Shown one piece after another: positions 1-5,033 of a stretch of 5,033 bases of DNA. The DNA comes from CAIUMH01 sp037142475 (GTDB lineage: Bacteria; Actinomycetota; Acidimicrobiia; Acidimicrobiales; RAAP-2). Under the pieces are notes generated by a model. That model was given only the letters and a program-made list of their open reading frames with translations. It did not search any database and was not told where the DNA came from. The number at the start of each line of letters is the position of its first letter. The first letter of the stretch is position 1. The translations under genes were made by a program, and so were the position numbers. The stretch is taken from positions 1-5,033 of the forward strand of contig JBAXAR010000139.1 in assembly GCA_037142475.1 (NCBI GenBank). Reading direction: 5' to 3'.

Positions 1-80
1 GTGACGTCCTGGCCAAGAAGGTTCCGACCACGCAGCGTTGGAAAGGTATCGGGGGCGGCCATGGCCCACACGCTACGCAT
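1..80 (-). CDS. Possible N-terminus of a divergent minus-strand gene, cut by the left edge
   Basis: The minus strand is open from an ATG at 80-78 to the window edge, with a second ATG at 62-60. From the second ATG it reads MAAPDTFPTLRGRNLLGQDV, which looks more like a real protein N-terminus than either plus-strand frame here. The style (short hydrophilic start, then a 'FPxLxGxxLxGxxV' run) loosely resembles the start of redoxin/TlpA-like proteins, but 20-26 residues are far too few to assign a family. A GGGGTG stretch lies just upstream of the first ATG and could be a ribosome binding site. If real, the gene is divergent from the oxidoreductase starting at 183, and the roughly 100 bases between them are a shared control region. 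It could equally be chance coding potential in GC-rich DNA. Confidence 0.3.
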   Translation of the reverse strand, partial: MRSVWAMAAPDTFPTLRGRNLLGQDV

Positions 81-103
81 GATGCACCCCGGTGCCGCCG
101 CGG

Positions 104-154
104 CCCTTCGAGGGTCATGCCTCGAGGGCCTCGGCAGATCGAGGCCTTCTCGAT
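104..154. promoter_or_regulatory. Cluster of TCGAGG repeats and overlapping inverted repeats (operator-like)
   Basis: TCGAGG occurs three times on the plus strand, at 108-113, 122-127 and 139-144. The middle copy lies in the 8-base palindrome CCTCGAGG (120-127). Two perfect inverted repeats overlap: GGCCTCG (127-133) with CGAGGCC (140-146), and ATCGAG (138-143) with CTCGAT (149-154). CCCT/AGGG (104-107 and 111-114) flank the first copy. The cluster ends at a TANNNT hexamer, TACGCT (154-159), that could be a -10 box for the oxidoreductase. Position and density suggest a repressor or activator site. No known regulator motif is recognised, and short palindromes of this composition also arise by chance at high GC. 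Confidence 0.35.
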
Positions 155-182
155 ACGCTGTATCCATGAGACTGAGATGCCC

Positions 183-1175
183 ATGACGGTGAGAATCGGA
201 ATCCTGGGCGCAGCCCGTATCGCACCCGCTGCCTGTCTTCGGCCTGCCCGCGCTGTCGACGGGGTCGAGGTGGTCGCCGTCGCTGCTCGTGATTCGAAGC
301 GGGCCGAGGCCTTCGCCTCGAAACATTCCATCGGCAGGGTCCTCGACAGCTACCAACAGTTAATCGACGATCCCGACATCGATGCCGTCTACAACCCGCT
401 CCCCAACGGCCTCCATGGTTATTGGACGCTCCAGGCCATTGCCGCGGGCAAGCACGTGCTGTGTGAGAAACCCTTCGCCGCCAACGTTGCAGAGGCCACC
501 GCCGTCACCGAAGCCATCGAGGCCCAGGACAAGGTCGTCATGGAGGCCTTCCACTACCGCTACCACCCCATGATGCAACGCACCGTCGAGATCCTCACCA
601 GCGGTGAGCTTGGGACCATTGAGCGGGTCGAGACCGCGATGTGCATCCCGCTGCCGATGCGCCACGACATCCGCTACCAGCTCAATCTCGCCGGTGGGGC
701 CTCGATGGACATCGGCTGCTACGCCGTCAACCTCTGGCGAGTCCTCGCCGGAGCGGAGCCCGTCGTCACCTCCGCCACCGCCAAGACCATCTCGACGGGG
801 ATGGATCGGGCGATGTCAGCCACGCTCCAAACGGAATCCGGCGTCTCGGGGACTCTCGAGTGCTCGCTGCTGTCGTCGATGTTGTTTCGGCTCAGCGGAC
901 GAGTTCACGGTTCAGAGGGGTCGCTGTCACTCTTCAATCCTCTCGGACCGCAGTTCTATAACCGGATGAAGGTCACCCATGGCCGCTCGAGCCGGGTCGA
1001 GCACTTTGAGCGCACGCCCACCTACATCTTTCAGATGGAGGCGTTCCGAGACGCCGTGATGTCGGGCACTGCATTCCCCACCACGCCGAGGGACTCGATC
1101 AACACCATGGCGGTCATCGATGCGATGTATCGAGCTTCGGGTCTGCCCGTGAGAGAACCCACGTCCACCCGCTGA
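183..1175 (+). CDS. Gfo/Idh/MocA-family NAD(P)-dependent oxidoreductase
   Basis: Predicted cytoplasmic pyridine-nucleotide-dependent dehydrogenase or reductase of 330 residues, the usual family length. Visible: an N-terminal Rossmann start, beta strand plus GILGAARIAP (residues 6-15); the signature LCEKP (93-97), whose Lys96 is the conserved family lysine; the post-Rossmann FHYRYHP stretch (123-129); and GGxxxDIGCYxxN (171-183), containing the conserved Asp176 and Tyr180. The C-terminal half is the mixed alpha/beta substrate-binding and dimerisation domain. The DIGCY form is seen in members resembling dimeric dihydrodiol dehydrogenase and glucose- or xylose-oxidising enzymes, so a sugar, polyol or diol substrate is plausible, but the true substrate cannot be read from sequence. 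The frame is open upstream to the left edge. I chose ATG 183 because MTVRIGILG is the normal family start, and ATG 177 is a two-residue longer alternative. No strong Shine-Dalgarno is visible. No pathway partner is adjacent on the same strand. Confidence 0.92.
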   Translation: MTVRIGILGAARIAPAACLRPARAVDGVEVVAVAARDSKRAEAFASKHSIGRVLDSYQQLIDDPDIDAVYNPLPNGLHGYWTLQAIAAGKHVLCEKPFAANVAEATAVTEAIEAQDKVVMEAFHYRYHPMMQRTVEILTSGELGTIERVETAMCIPLPMRHDIRYQLNLAGGASMDIGCYAVNLWRVLAGAEPVVTSATAKTISTGMDRAMSATLQTESGVSGTLECSLLSSMLFRLSGRVHGSEGSLSLFNPLGPQFYNRMKVTHGRSSRVEHFERTPTYIFQMEAFRDAVMSGTAFPTTPRDSINTMAVIDAMYRASGLPVREPTSTR

Positions 1176-1206
1176 GAGCGCACACCGGGATCACGACCAG
1201 GCATGG

Positions 1207-1238
1207 TTGGCACGATGCTGTGTCCTCGGCACGATTCT
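1207..1238. repeat. Two-copy short direct repeat, 19-base period
   Basis: The 13-base units TTGGCACGATGCT (1207-1219) and TCGGCACGATTCT (1226-1238) differ at two positions and share the exact core GGCACGAT. They lie just after the oxidoreductase stop, and the second copy runs into the left arm of the hairpin at 1235-1255. Two copies only; the function is unknown and chance duplication is possible. Confidence 0.4.
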
Positions 1239-1255
1239 GGGCCAAGAGGCCAGAA
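1235..1255 (+). terminator. Terminator-like hairpin downstream of the oxidoreductase
   Basis: TTCTGG (1235-1240) pairs with CCAGAA (1250-1255) and CC (1242-1243) pairs with GG (1248-1249), leaving a single bulged G and the four-base loop AAGA. This makes an eight-pair stem 59 bases after the stop codon at 1175. No T-run follows (the next bases are CATCCCCC), so it is not a canonical intrinsic terminator. U-less hairpins have been proposed as terminators in high-GC actinobacteria. It could also protect the 3' end of the message. Confidence 0.35.
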
Positions 1256-1291
1256 CATCCCCCATCAACCAAGGACATGGCGGGCGGGCCG

Positions 1292-1324
1292 GTGATCGAT
1301 CTGACGGCGGGGGTATCTGATCAC
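1292..1324. promoter_or_regulatory. Inverted repeat GTGATC...GATCAC upstream of the membrane-protein gene
   Basis: GTGATC (1292-1297) and its exact reverse complement GATCAC (1319-1324) are separated by 21 bases. Inside and overlapping the arms is the direct repeat ATCTGA (1299-1304 and 1315-1320). The element sits about 85 bases before the GTG start at 1407 and just upstream of the candidate -10 box at 1354, a reasonable place for a regulator site. It resembles no operator I can name. Confidence 0.25.
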
Positions 1325-1353
1325 AAGAAGGGGAAACGTACTTTCCTTGCGCG

Positions 1354-1359
1354 TACACT
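1354..1359 (+). promoter_or_regulatory. Candidate -10 box TACACT
   Basis: TACACT fits the actinobacterial TANNNT -10 consensus and lies 48 bases before the chosen start at 1407. At the usual 17-base spacing the upstream hexamer is GGGAAA (1331-1336), which does not match the housekeeping TTGACA but is faintly like an extracytoplasmic-function sigma -35 (GGAA-type). Without a clear -35 this is only a suggestion. If correct, the possible TTG start at 1347 would lie upstream of the transcript start, which supports GTG 1407. Confidence 0.3.
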
Positions 1360-1396
1360 GCACGGGGAACAGTCCAGAACGTATTTTCGAACGAGT

Positions 1397-1400
1397 GGAG
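1397..1400 (+). promoter_or_regulatory. Ribosome binding site GGAG deciding the start at 1407
   Basis: GGAG lies six bases before GTG 1407, a good Shine-Dalgarno at good spacing. The frame can be extended to TTG 1347, but the extra 20 residues look unstructured and that TTG has no comparable ribosome binding site. Confidence 0.6.
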
Positions 1401-1406
1401 CATTTC

Positions 1407-2927
1407 GTGTCGACGGCCACACCTATCGATCCAACGGAGACACAGGGCACGACAGCGAGCCATGGCGAAGGGTCCCACGGCCGTGGCGTGGCCTTGGTAC
1501 TCGTACTCTTCGCTCTCCTTCTCTCCTTCGGAACGATCGCGATGAGCGATCGAACACCCGTCCACCAGACAGCTGGCGAGGAGAGTGCCAAGGCCCAAGA
1601 CGTCCAGAACGTGGCTCCGGCTGTTCGAGCCTCGACGGCAGCAAGAACGGCCCGTGTGGCAAGCGTCGGCCGAGTCGCCCGAATTGCCCACGCCGCCGAT
1701 GCTGCCCGAGGAGCAGCAGCGATCGTCGGCCTGACGGTTGCCGGATCGATCATGGCGTCCTCTCGCTACCGGCGCCGCACAGAGGCCGACGGCGATGAGA
1801 CACTCCTGCCACCAAGTTCCTTCCTTGGATGGCGGGTCCCATGGTTCGACCGCTTCAGCCAGCGATTCCCGGCATCGCTTGGTGCCTATTCACCGATGCT
1901 CTCAGGCGTGGCGGGCGACTCGGCCTACCTGAGAGCCATGGTTGGACCTGCGTCGCTGGTCTTGCCTGCGGCAGGGATCATTCTCGGTGTGGCGGCGTCG
2001 TCCAATGTTCACCAGACTCTCGCAGCCCCCGATCCAGCCCTGTTTGTACCGATCATGCTCCTCGGGGCCCTTGATGGATCCGCTGGGCTTCTCGCTCTGC
2101 TCGTGATGTTCACCATCGCCCTGTTCACCGGGAACGTGAACTGGCACGAGGGTCCAATCGCGCTGTTACTGCTCGGAACCTTGTGGTTCGGGCTCGCGCA
2201 AGTGGTTGCCAAGGTCAGGACATTCACCCGGCCCAGTCCCGAAGGGGTCCACCAATGGTGGAGGCGAGCCGGCGACATGCTGATCGGCCCCGCCCTCGGT
2301 GGCTACCTGGCGGCAAGCCTCACCAACGTCCTGCCCGTCACCATCATCTCGGGCGAGGCTGCCGCAGAACAGTCCATGCATATCGGGCTGGCGGTCGGAG
2401 TTGTCTTCTTCATCCGTTATTGGCTCACGTTCCTCGCCAGCCATGTCTTCCCCCACGATCTCGTCATCGTGCATCCTTCCGAGTCTCCTGAGCGCAAGAA
2501 GGCCTTCGGCGTCGCCTCTCACTTCATTGAGGTGGCGCTGATCATGTTGCTGTTCGTCAAGTTCCTCGGCCCGATGTGGCTGGCGGTCCCCCTCTTGGTC
2601 TTCTTCGCCCTCGACCTCGTGGTGGTGGATCTCATCCCGACGAGCTCACTGCCTCCATGGCTCTACCGACTGATTCCTCGCAATGTGGGGAAGATTCTTT
2701 TCATCTCGCTCTTGGCCGTCGCCCTCGAGAGCATCATTGCGCTCTACGTCGAGGACGAGCTGATCCGCATCGCCTACTTGCTGATCGGTATCACGGTGGT
2801 CGGTGTCGTCCACACGTGGCTCGGCAGCTTCGACGGCGAAGACATGCCTGACAGCACCCGACGCAAGGTCGGCGGCATGATCCTGGCATCGATCTGCGCT
2901 CTTCAGCTGGGCGGATTCCTGTTCTAG
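1407..2927 (+). CDS. Polytopic membrane protein of unrecognised family, about 12 membrane segments
   Basis: A 506-residue integral membrane protein that I do not recognise. The N-terminus (1-26) is hydrophilic, followed by TM1 (about 27-46). An Ala/Arg-rich stretch (61-104) has Arg at 74, 80, 83, 89, 92 and 101. A weaker hydrophobic segment (103-119) ends in the basic RYRRR (120-124), which by the positive-inside rule puts the following loop (120-179) in the cytoplasm. About ten more hydrophobic segments follow: 180-199, 211-241, 250-270, 292-309, 325-344, 373-388, 390-408, 428-447, 453-470 and 488-506. Charged or polar residues in or near segments (Asp223, Glu317, Glu375, Asp403, Asp408, Glu441) could mark a transport or enzymatic site, but no transporter, exporter, ATP-binding or glycosyltransferase motif is visible. 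There is no obvious signal peptidase site. It stands alone between the oxidoreductase (231 bases upstream, same strand) and a convergent acyl-CoA dehydrogenase. Coding reality is strongly supported by length and sustained hydrophobic periodicity; function is unknown. Confidence 0.85.
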   Translation: MSTATPIDPTETQGTTASHGEGSHGRGVALVLVLFALLLSFGTIAMSDRTPVHQTAGEESAKAQDVQNVAPAVRASTAARTARVASVGRVARIAHAADAARGAAAIVGLTVAGSIMASSRYRRRTEADGDETLLPPSSFLGWRVPWFDRFSQRFPASLGAYSPMLSGVAGDSAYLRAMVGPASLVLPAAGIILGVAASSNVHQTLAAPDPALFVPIMLLGALDGSAGLLALLVMFTIALFTGNVNWHEGPIALLLLGTLWFGLAQVVAKVRTFTRPSPEGVHQWWRRAGDMLIGPALGGYLAASLTNVLPVTIISGEAAAEQSMHIGLAVGVVFFIRYWLTFLASHVFPHDLVIVHPSESPERKKAFGVASHFIEVALIMLLFVKFLGPMWLAVPLLVFFALDLVVVDLIPTSSLPPWLYRLIPRNVGKILFISLLAVALESIIALYVEDELIRIAYLLIGITVVGVVHTWLGSFDGEDMPDSTRRKVGGMILASICALQLGGFLF

Positions 2928-2985
2928 GCGAAGCCAGCCTCACCCTGCCCGGGTGGACAACAGATGCAACAGCACACGTTCACGT

Positions 2986-3004
2986 GGTCCGGTCCTGCCG
3001 GCCC
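2986..3004. terminator. Weak imperfect hairpin between convergent genes
   Basis: GGTCCGG (2986-2992) and CCGGCCC (2998-3004) form six pairs with one T/C mismatch around the five-base loop TCCTG. It lies in the 96-base gap between two convergent stop codons, where a bidirectional terminator would be expected. There is no T-run on either side and the stem is short, so this is only a candidate. Confidence 0.25.
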
Positions 3005-3023
3005 GATTCAGGTTCGCTGCTGA

Positions 3024-4370
3024 TCAGCCGTTCTTTGGAAGTTGCGAGAAGGGAACGGCGTTGTTCGACCCAGGCTCCTTCGGAAGCCCCAGGGCCCGCT
3101 CAGAGATGATGTTGCGCTGGATTTGGTCGGTGCCACCGTAGATCGGCGGGGCCTGCGCGTACAGAGCCGTCATCGTCACCGCCGGCAGGAATGGGTTGGC
3201 CGCGGCCTTGACAATGGCCGCGTTGTCGCTGGCCTCGTAGGCGTGGAGCATCCCCGCCGGGCCGACGATGCCGAGACCGAGATCACGCTGGAGCCGGACG
3301 ATGTTCGACTGCGAGAGCTTTGAGATGTTGGCCATCCCGGCGATATCGCCTCCGCTGGCGCGCACCGCCTTGCTCCGCTCAGCGTTGAAGCGTCCGAGTT
3401 CCCCAAGGATGAAGAGGCGCACCAGGTCTTGGCGGACCACCCCATTGGTGGCCTTTCCATTTCCTTGTGCAAGACCCAAGAGGATCTCGAAGATCCGGTC
3501 ACGCCGCTTCCTTGGTGCCGGCTCCCCCGCCGCGGGAGCGCTCGGCGACGCCGTGCGATCGACAGCCTCGACAAAGTCGCCGACCCGCTTCGAGAGGTTC
3601 CCGGCCACGGTGCCCGGGATCGCAGTCGGCGATCCGGCGGAGCCTCCACCCGAGCCGAGACCCGAGCGCTCATGGGCCAACGTGGAGTTCGCCACGGCCC
3701 AGCCATTGCCCTTCTCGCCGATCATCGCCGCCGCCGGGACCCTGGCATCGGTGAGGAACGTCTCGTTGAACATGGCATGACCGGTCATCTCTGTCAGGGG
3801 CCGAACCTCGACGCCGTCCTGATGCATGTCGATGGCGAAATACGAGATGCCTTTGTGCTTCGGTGCGTCAGGATCAGTTCGAGCGATCAGCATCCCGACA
3901 TCGGCGCTCTGGCCAAGCGAGGTCCAGACCTTCTGTCCGTTGATGACCCACTCGTCACCATCGAGCTCGGCTCTGGTGGTCAGACCAGCGAGGTCCGAGC
4001 CGGCACCGGGCTCACTGAACAGCTGGCACCATGACCGCTGGCCGGTGACGATGGCTCGGACCATCGTGTCGATCTGCTCGGTCGTCCCGTGGTCCGCAAT
4101 GGTCGGAGCAGCAAGAAGCAGACCGAGGCCATTGGGGGCAGAGAGGGCGCCGAACTGGGCGATCTCCTGAGCGATCTTGACCGACACGCTGCGGGCCACA
4201 CCTCGACCGAAGGCCGTGGTGGGCAGCGACGGTGCCGCCCAGCCAGCAAGGCCAAGACGCTCCCACCACTCGCCGACGGTGATCTCCGGGTCCCAGTTCT
4301 CCTCGAGCCAGACCCGAAGCTCGGCGATGATCTCCTCATCGGTGGCCTGCATGGTGATCACATCGGTCAT
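3024..4370 (-). CDS. Acyl-CoA dehydrogenase family protein (FadE-like), catalytic-Glu position is Gly
   Basis: Predicted FAD-dependent acyl-CoA dehydrogenase of 448 residues, which would introduce the alpha-beta double bond of an acyl-CoA thioester. Visible in order: the helical N-terminal domain (1-110); the flavin/substrate signature CQLFSEPGAGSDLAGL (115-130); WVINGQKVWTS (141-151); the beta-domain PLTEMTGHAMFNETFLTDARVP (191-212); a Gly/Ser-rich stretch (237-247) and a Pro/Ala-rich basic stretch (274-290) within the C-terminal helical domain; and IYGGTDQIQRNIISERALGLP (410-430). In medium-chain-type enzymes the catalytic Glu directly precedes GT, but here Gly412 is there, a form common among actinobacterial FadE proteins, some of which work as heteromeric complexes in sterol side-chain or unusual acyl catabolism. 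Substrate and partner are unknown, and no second dehydrogenase subunit is visible. At 448 residues it is longer than the usual 380-400, because of the inserted linker. ATG 4370 is preceded by GAGAGG at 8-base spacing. The gene is convergent with the membrane protein ending at 2927. Confidence 0.93.
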   Translation of the reverse strand: MTDVITMQATDEEIIAELRVWLEENWDPEITVGEWWERLGLAGWAAPSLPTTAFGRGVARSVSVKIAQEIAQFGALSAPNGLGLLLAAPTIADHGTTEQIDTMVRAIVTGQRSWCQLFSEPGAGSDLAGLTTRAELDGDEWVINGQKVWTSLGQSADVGMLIARTDPDAPKHKGISYFAIDMHQDGVEVRPLTEMTGHAMFNETFLTDARVPAAAMIGEKGNGWAVANSTLAHERSGLGSGGGSAGSPTAIPGTVAGNLSKRVGDFVEAVDRTASPSAPAAGEPAPRKRRDRIFEILLGLAQGNGKATNGVVRQDLVRLFILGELGRFNAERSKAVRASGGDIAGMANISKLSQSNIVRLQRDLGLGIVGPAGMLHAYEASDNAAIVKAAANPFLPAVTMTALYAQAPPIYGGTDQIQRNIISERALGLPKEPGSNNAVPFSQLPKNG

Positions 4371-4378
4371 CGTCAGTT

Positions 4379-4384
4379 CCTCTC
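4379..4384 (-). promoter_or_regulatory. Ribosome binding site GAGAGG for the acyl-CoA dehydrogenase
   Basis: Read on the minus strand, GAGAGG is followed by eight bases and then ATG 4370. This fixes the start there rather than at the in-frame internal ATG at 4352. Confidence 0.65.
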
Positions 4385-4440
4385 AGACGTGGCGGCCCGA
4401 GACCGGCCACGCCATGGTTGCGTCGGAATCCACCGAGCGT

Positions 4441-4507
4441 CCAGATCGTGGGGTTGAAAGCAAACGATACTCAATCCCCGACCGACCACTGATCTGGCCT
4501 GATCGGG
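4441..4507. promoter_or_regulatory. Operator-like palindrome and repeats in the divergent intergenic region
   Basis: GATCTGGCCTGATC (4491-4504) is a 14-base palindrome with only its T/T pair mismatched. It also carries a 10-base-period direct repeat, TGATCTGG (4490-4497) and TGATCGGG (4500-4507). The left arm has a second copy in inverted orientation, CCAGATC (4441-4447), matching GATCTGG (4491-4497). The element lies between the divergent dehydrogenase and membrane-protein starts, so one bound regulator could control both. It does not match the KstR-type operators known for sterol-catabolic dehydrogenases, as far as I can recall them. Confidence 0.4.
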
Positions 4508-4535
4508 TCACCGAGGAGTCGTCACAGGCCATCGT

Positions 4536-4541
4536 TACGTT
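4536..4541 (+). promoter_or_regulatory. Candidate -10 box for a leaderless transcript of the 4550 gene
   Basis: TACGTT fits TANNNT and ends eight bases before ATG 4550, so transcription could begin at or beside the start codon. This would explain the lack of a Shine-Dalgarno before that ATG, since leaderless messages are common in actinobacteria. No matching -35 is present, and a TANNNT match alone is weak. Confidence 0.25.
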
Positions 4542-4549
4542 GGTCATTG

Positions 4550-5033
4550 ATGCGACGGCGGTACATCTATCCGATCCCACTCGCCATGACGGTGGCTCTG
4601 TTCTGGCCAATGCGATCGATGGCGACGCAGCAGCTCATGGCCATGGGGTTGCTCTGGTACACGATATTCAGCGCAATAGTGCTTGGGTGGCGACAGGGGC
4701 TTGGCGAGACCCTCCAAGGCCAGCACCGCTACAGCGTGGGCTATCACGCCATCCCCATCCCACGAGTCCCGAGGTTCTGGGGGCCTCCGGCGCCTGCGAA
4801 GTCGAGAACCCAGCACGAGGATCTCAACGTGGCGGTGGGACTGACGTCAATCGGCATGGTTCGATACTTCATCCCCAGCTCTCTCCCAAAATCGACCGAA
4901 GCCATGGTGGTCCTCGTCATCCTCACGGTCGGCCCCGGGGTGATCAGGGTGATGGTCCATGTGCTGCGGTGGCGTATCGCTGCCGGCAAAAATCCGATTT
5001 CATCGATGCTCCCCAAAAGCATCTACGCCTATC
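4550..5033 (+). CDS. Multi-pass membrane protein of unrecognised family, C-terminus beyond the window
   Basis: An open frame of 161 codons runs from ATG 4550 to the right edge without a stop; the upstream in-frame stop is the TGA at 4490-4492. The protein starts MRRRYIYPIPLAM, a basic N-terminus followed by a hydrophobic segment (about 6-20), typical of a membrane anchor with the N-terminus in the cytoplasm. Further hydrophobic segments are at about 28-47, 92-108 and 117-139. Between the second and third is a Pro/aromatic-rich loop (64-82, including IPIPRVPRFWGPP). I recognise no family and see no catalytic motif. There is no clear Shine-Dalgarno, and the ATGs at 4586, 4610 and 4622 are alternatives that would remove the first segment. 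The gene is divergent from the acyl-CoA dehydrogenase with 179 bases between. Coding is supported by the uninterrupted frame, the charge/hydrophobic pattern and the absence of a convincing gene on the other strand. The missing C-terminus prevents a firm classification. Confidence 0.75.
   Translation, partial: MRRRYIYPIPLAMTVALFWPMRSMATQQLMAMGLLWYTIFSAIVLGWRQGLGETLQGQHRYSVGYHAIPIPRVPRFWGPPAPAKSRTQHEDLNVAVGLTSIGMVRYFIPSSLPKSTEAMVVLVILTVGPGVIRVMVHVLRWRIAAGKNPISSMLPKSIYAY

Noticed and set aside
117..182. Upstream extension of the oxidoreductase to ATG 117
   Set aside because: The extra 22 residues precede the normal family start MTVRIGILG and overlap the repeat cluster; nothing in them resembles a domain or signal peptide.
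1..186. Plus-strand reading frame ending in an ATGA overlap with the oxidoreductase start
   Set aside because: The overlap looks like translational coupling, but the product is Arg/Ser/Pro-rich with no domain character and its start is simply the window edge.
1191..1753. Minus-strand open frames of about 160 residues over the start of the membrane-protein gene
   Set aside because: They are GC-driven antisense shadows with Arg/Ser/Pro-rich composition, while the plus strand carries a coherent membrane protein with a good ribosome binding site.
1220..1798. Plus-strand 192-residue frame overlapping the membrane-protein gene
   Set aside because: Its composition is extremely Arg/Pro/Ser-rich, a frame-shifted reading of the real gene.
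3268..4457. Plus-strand frames antisense to the acyl-CoA dehydrogenase
   Set aside because: They mirror a well-supported dehydrogenase with all family motifs intact and show no domains of their own.
4454..4471. TTGAAA followed by GATACT as a promoter
   Set aside because: The spacer is only six bases, far too short for a -35/-10 pair.
4383..5022. Three minus-strand frames near the right edge
   Set aside because: They overlap each other in different frames and are broken by stops, whereas the plus strand has one continuous frame with membrane segments.
1..5033. CRISPR array, tRNA, rRNA, insertion sequence, toxin-antitoxin or defence island
   Set aside because: No regularly spaced long repeats, no tRNA- or rRNA-like stretch, no transposase or recombinase motif and no terminal inverted repeats were found on reading either strand.

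Overview
The window is GC-rich DNA with GTG start codons, tight gene packing and an acyl-CoA dehydrogenase of the kind abundant in Actinobacteria. I infer a high-GC actinobacterium, perhaps a Microthrix/Ilumatobacter-like acidimicrobial lineage. This rests on protein style and codon use only, as no rRNA or marker gene is present.

Layout from left to right. Positions 1-80 may hold the N-terminus of a minus-strand gene leaving the window (weak support). Positions 183-1175 (+) encode a Gfo/Idh/MocA-family NAD(P)-dependent oxidoreductase, preceded by a cluster of TCGAGG repeats and overlapping inverted repeats. A 231-base gap (1176-1406) follows, with a hairpin, short direct repeats and a possible promoter. 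Positions 1407-2927 (+) encode a 506-residue polytopic membrane protein of no family I recognise. A 96-base gap separates it from a convergent acyl-CoA dehydrogenase at 3024-4370 (-). A 179-base divergent intergenic region with an operator-like palindrome then leads into a second unrecognised membrane protein, 4550-5033 (+), cut by the right edge. That last reading frame has no stop inside the window, so a search for stop-terminated ORFs would miss it.

The genes do not form one obvious operon or pathway: strands alternate and each gene has its own intergenic region. The two enzymes are ordinary housekeeping or catabolic families. The two membrane proteins are the least explained content. I see no mobile element, CRISPR array, tRNA, rRNA, toxin-antitoxin pair or recognisable defence system, and nothing compels the conclusion that a new multi-gene system is present.
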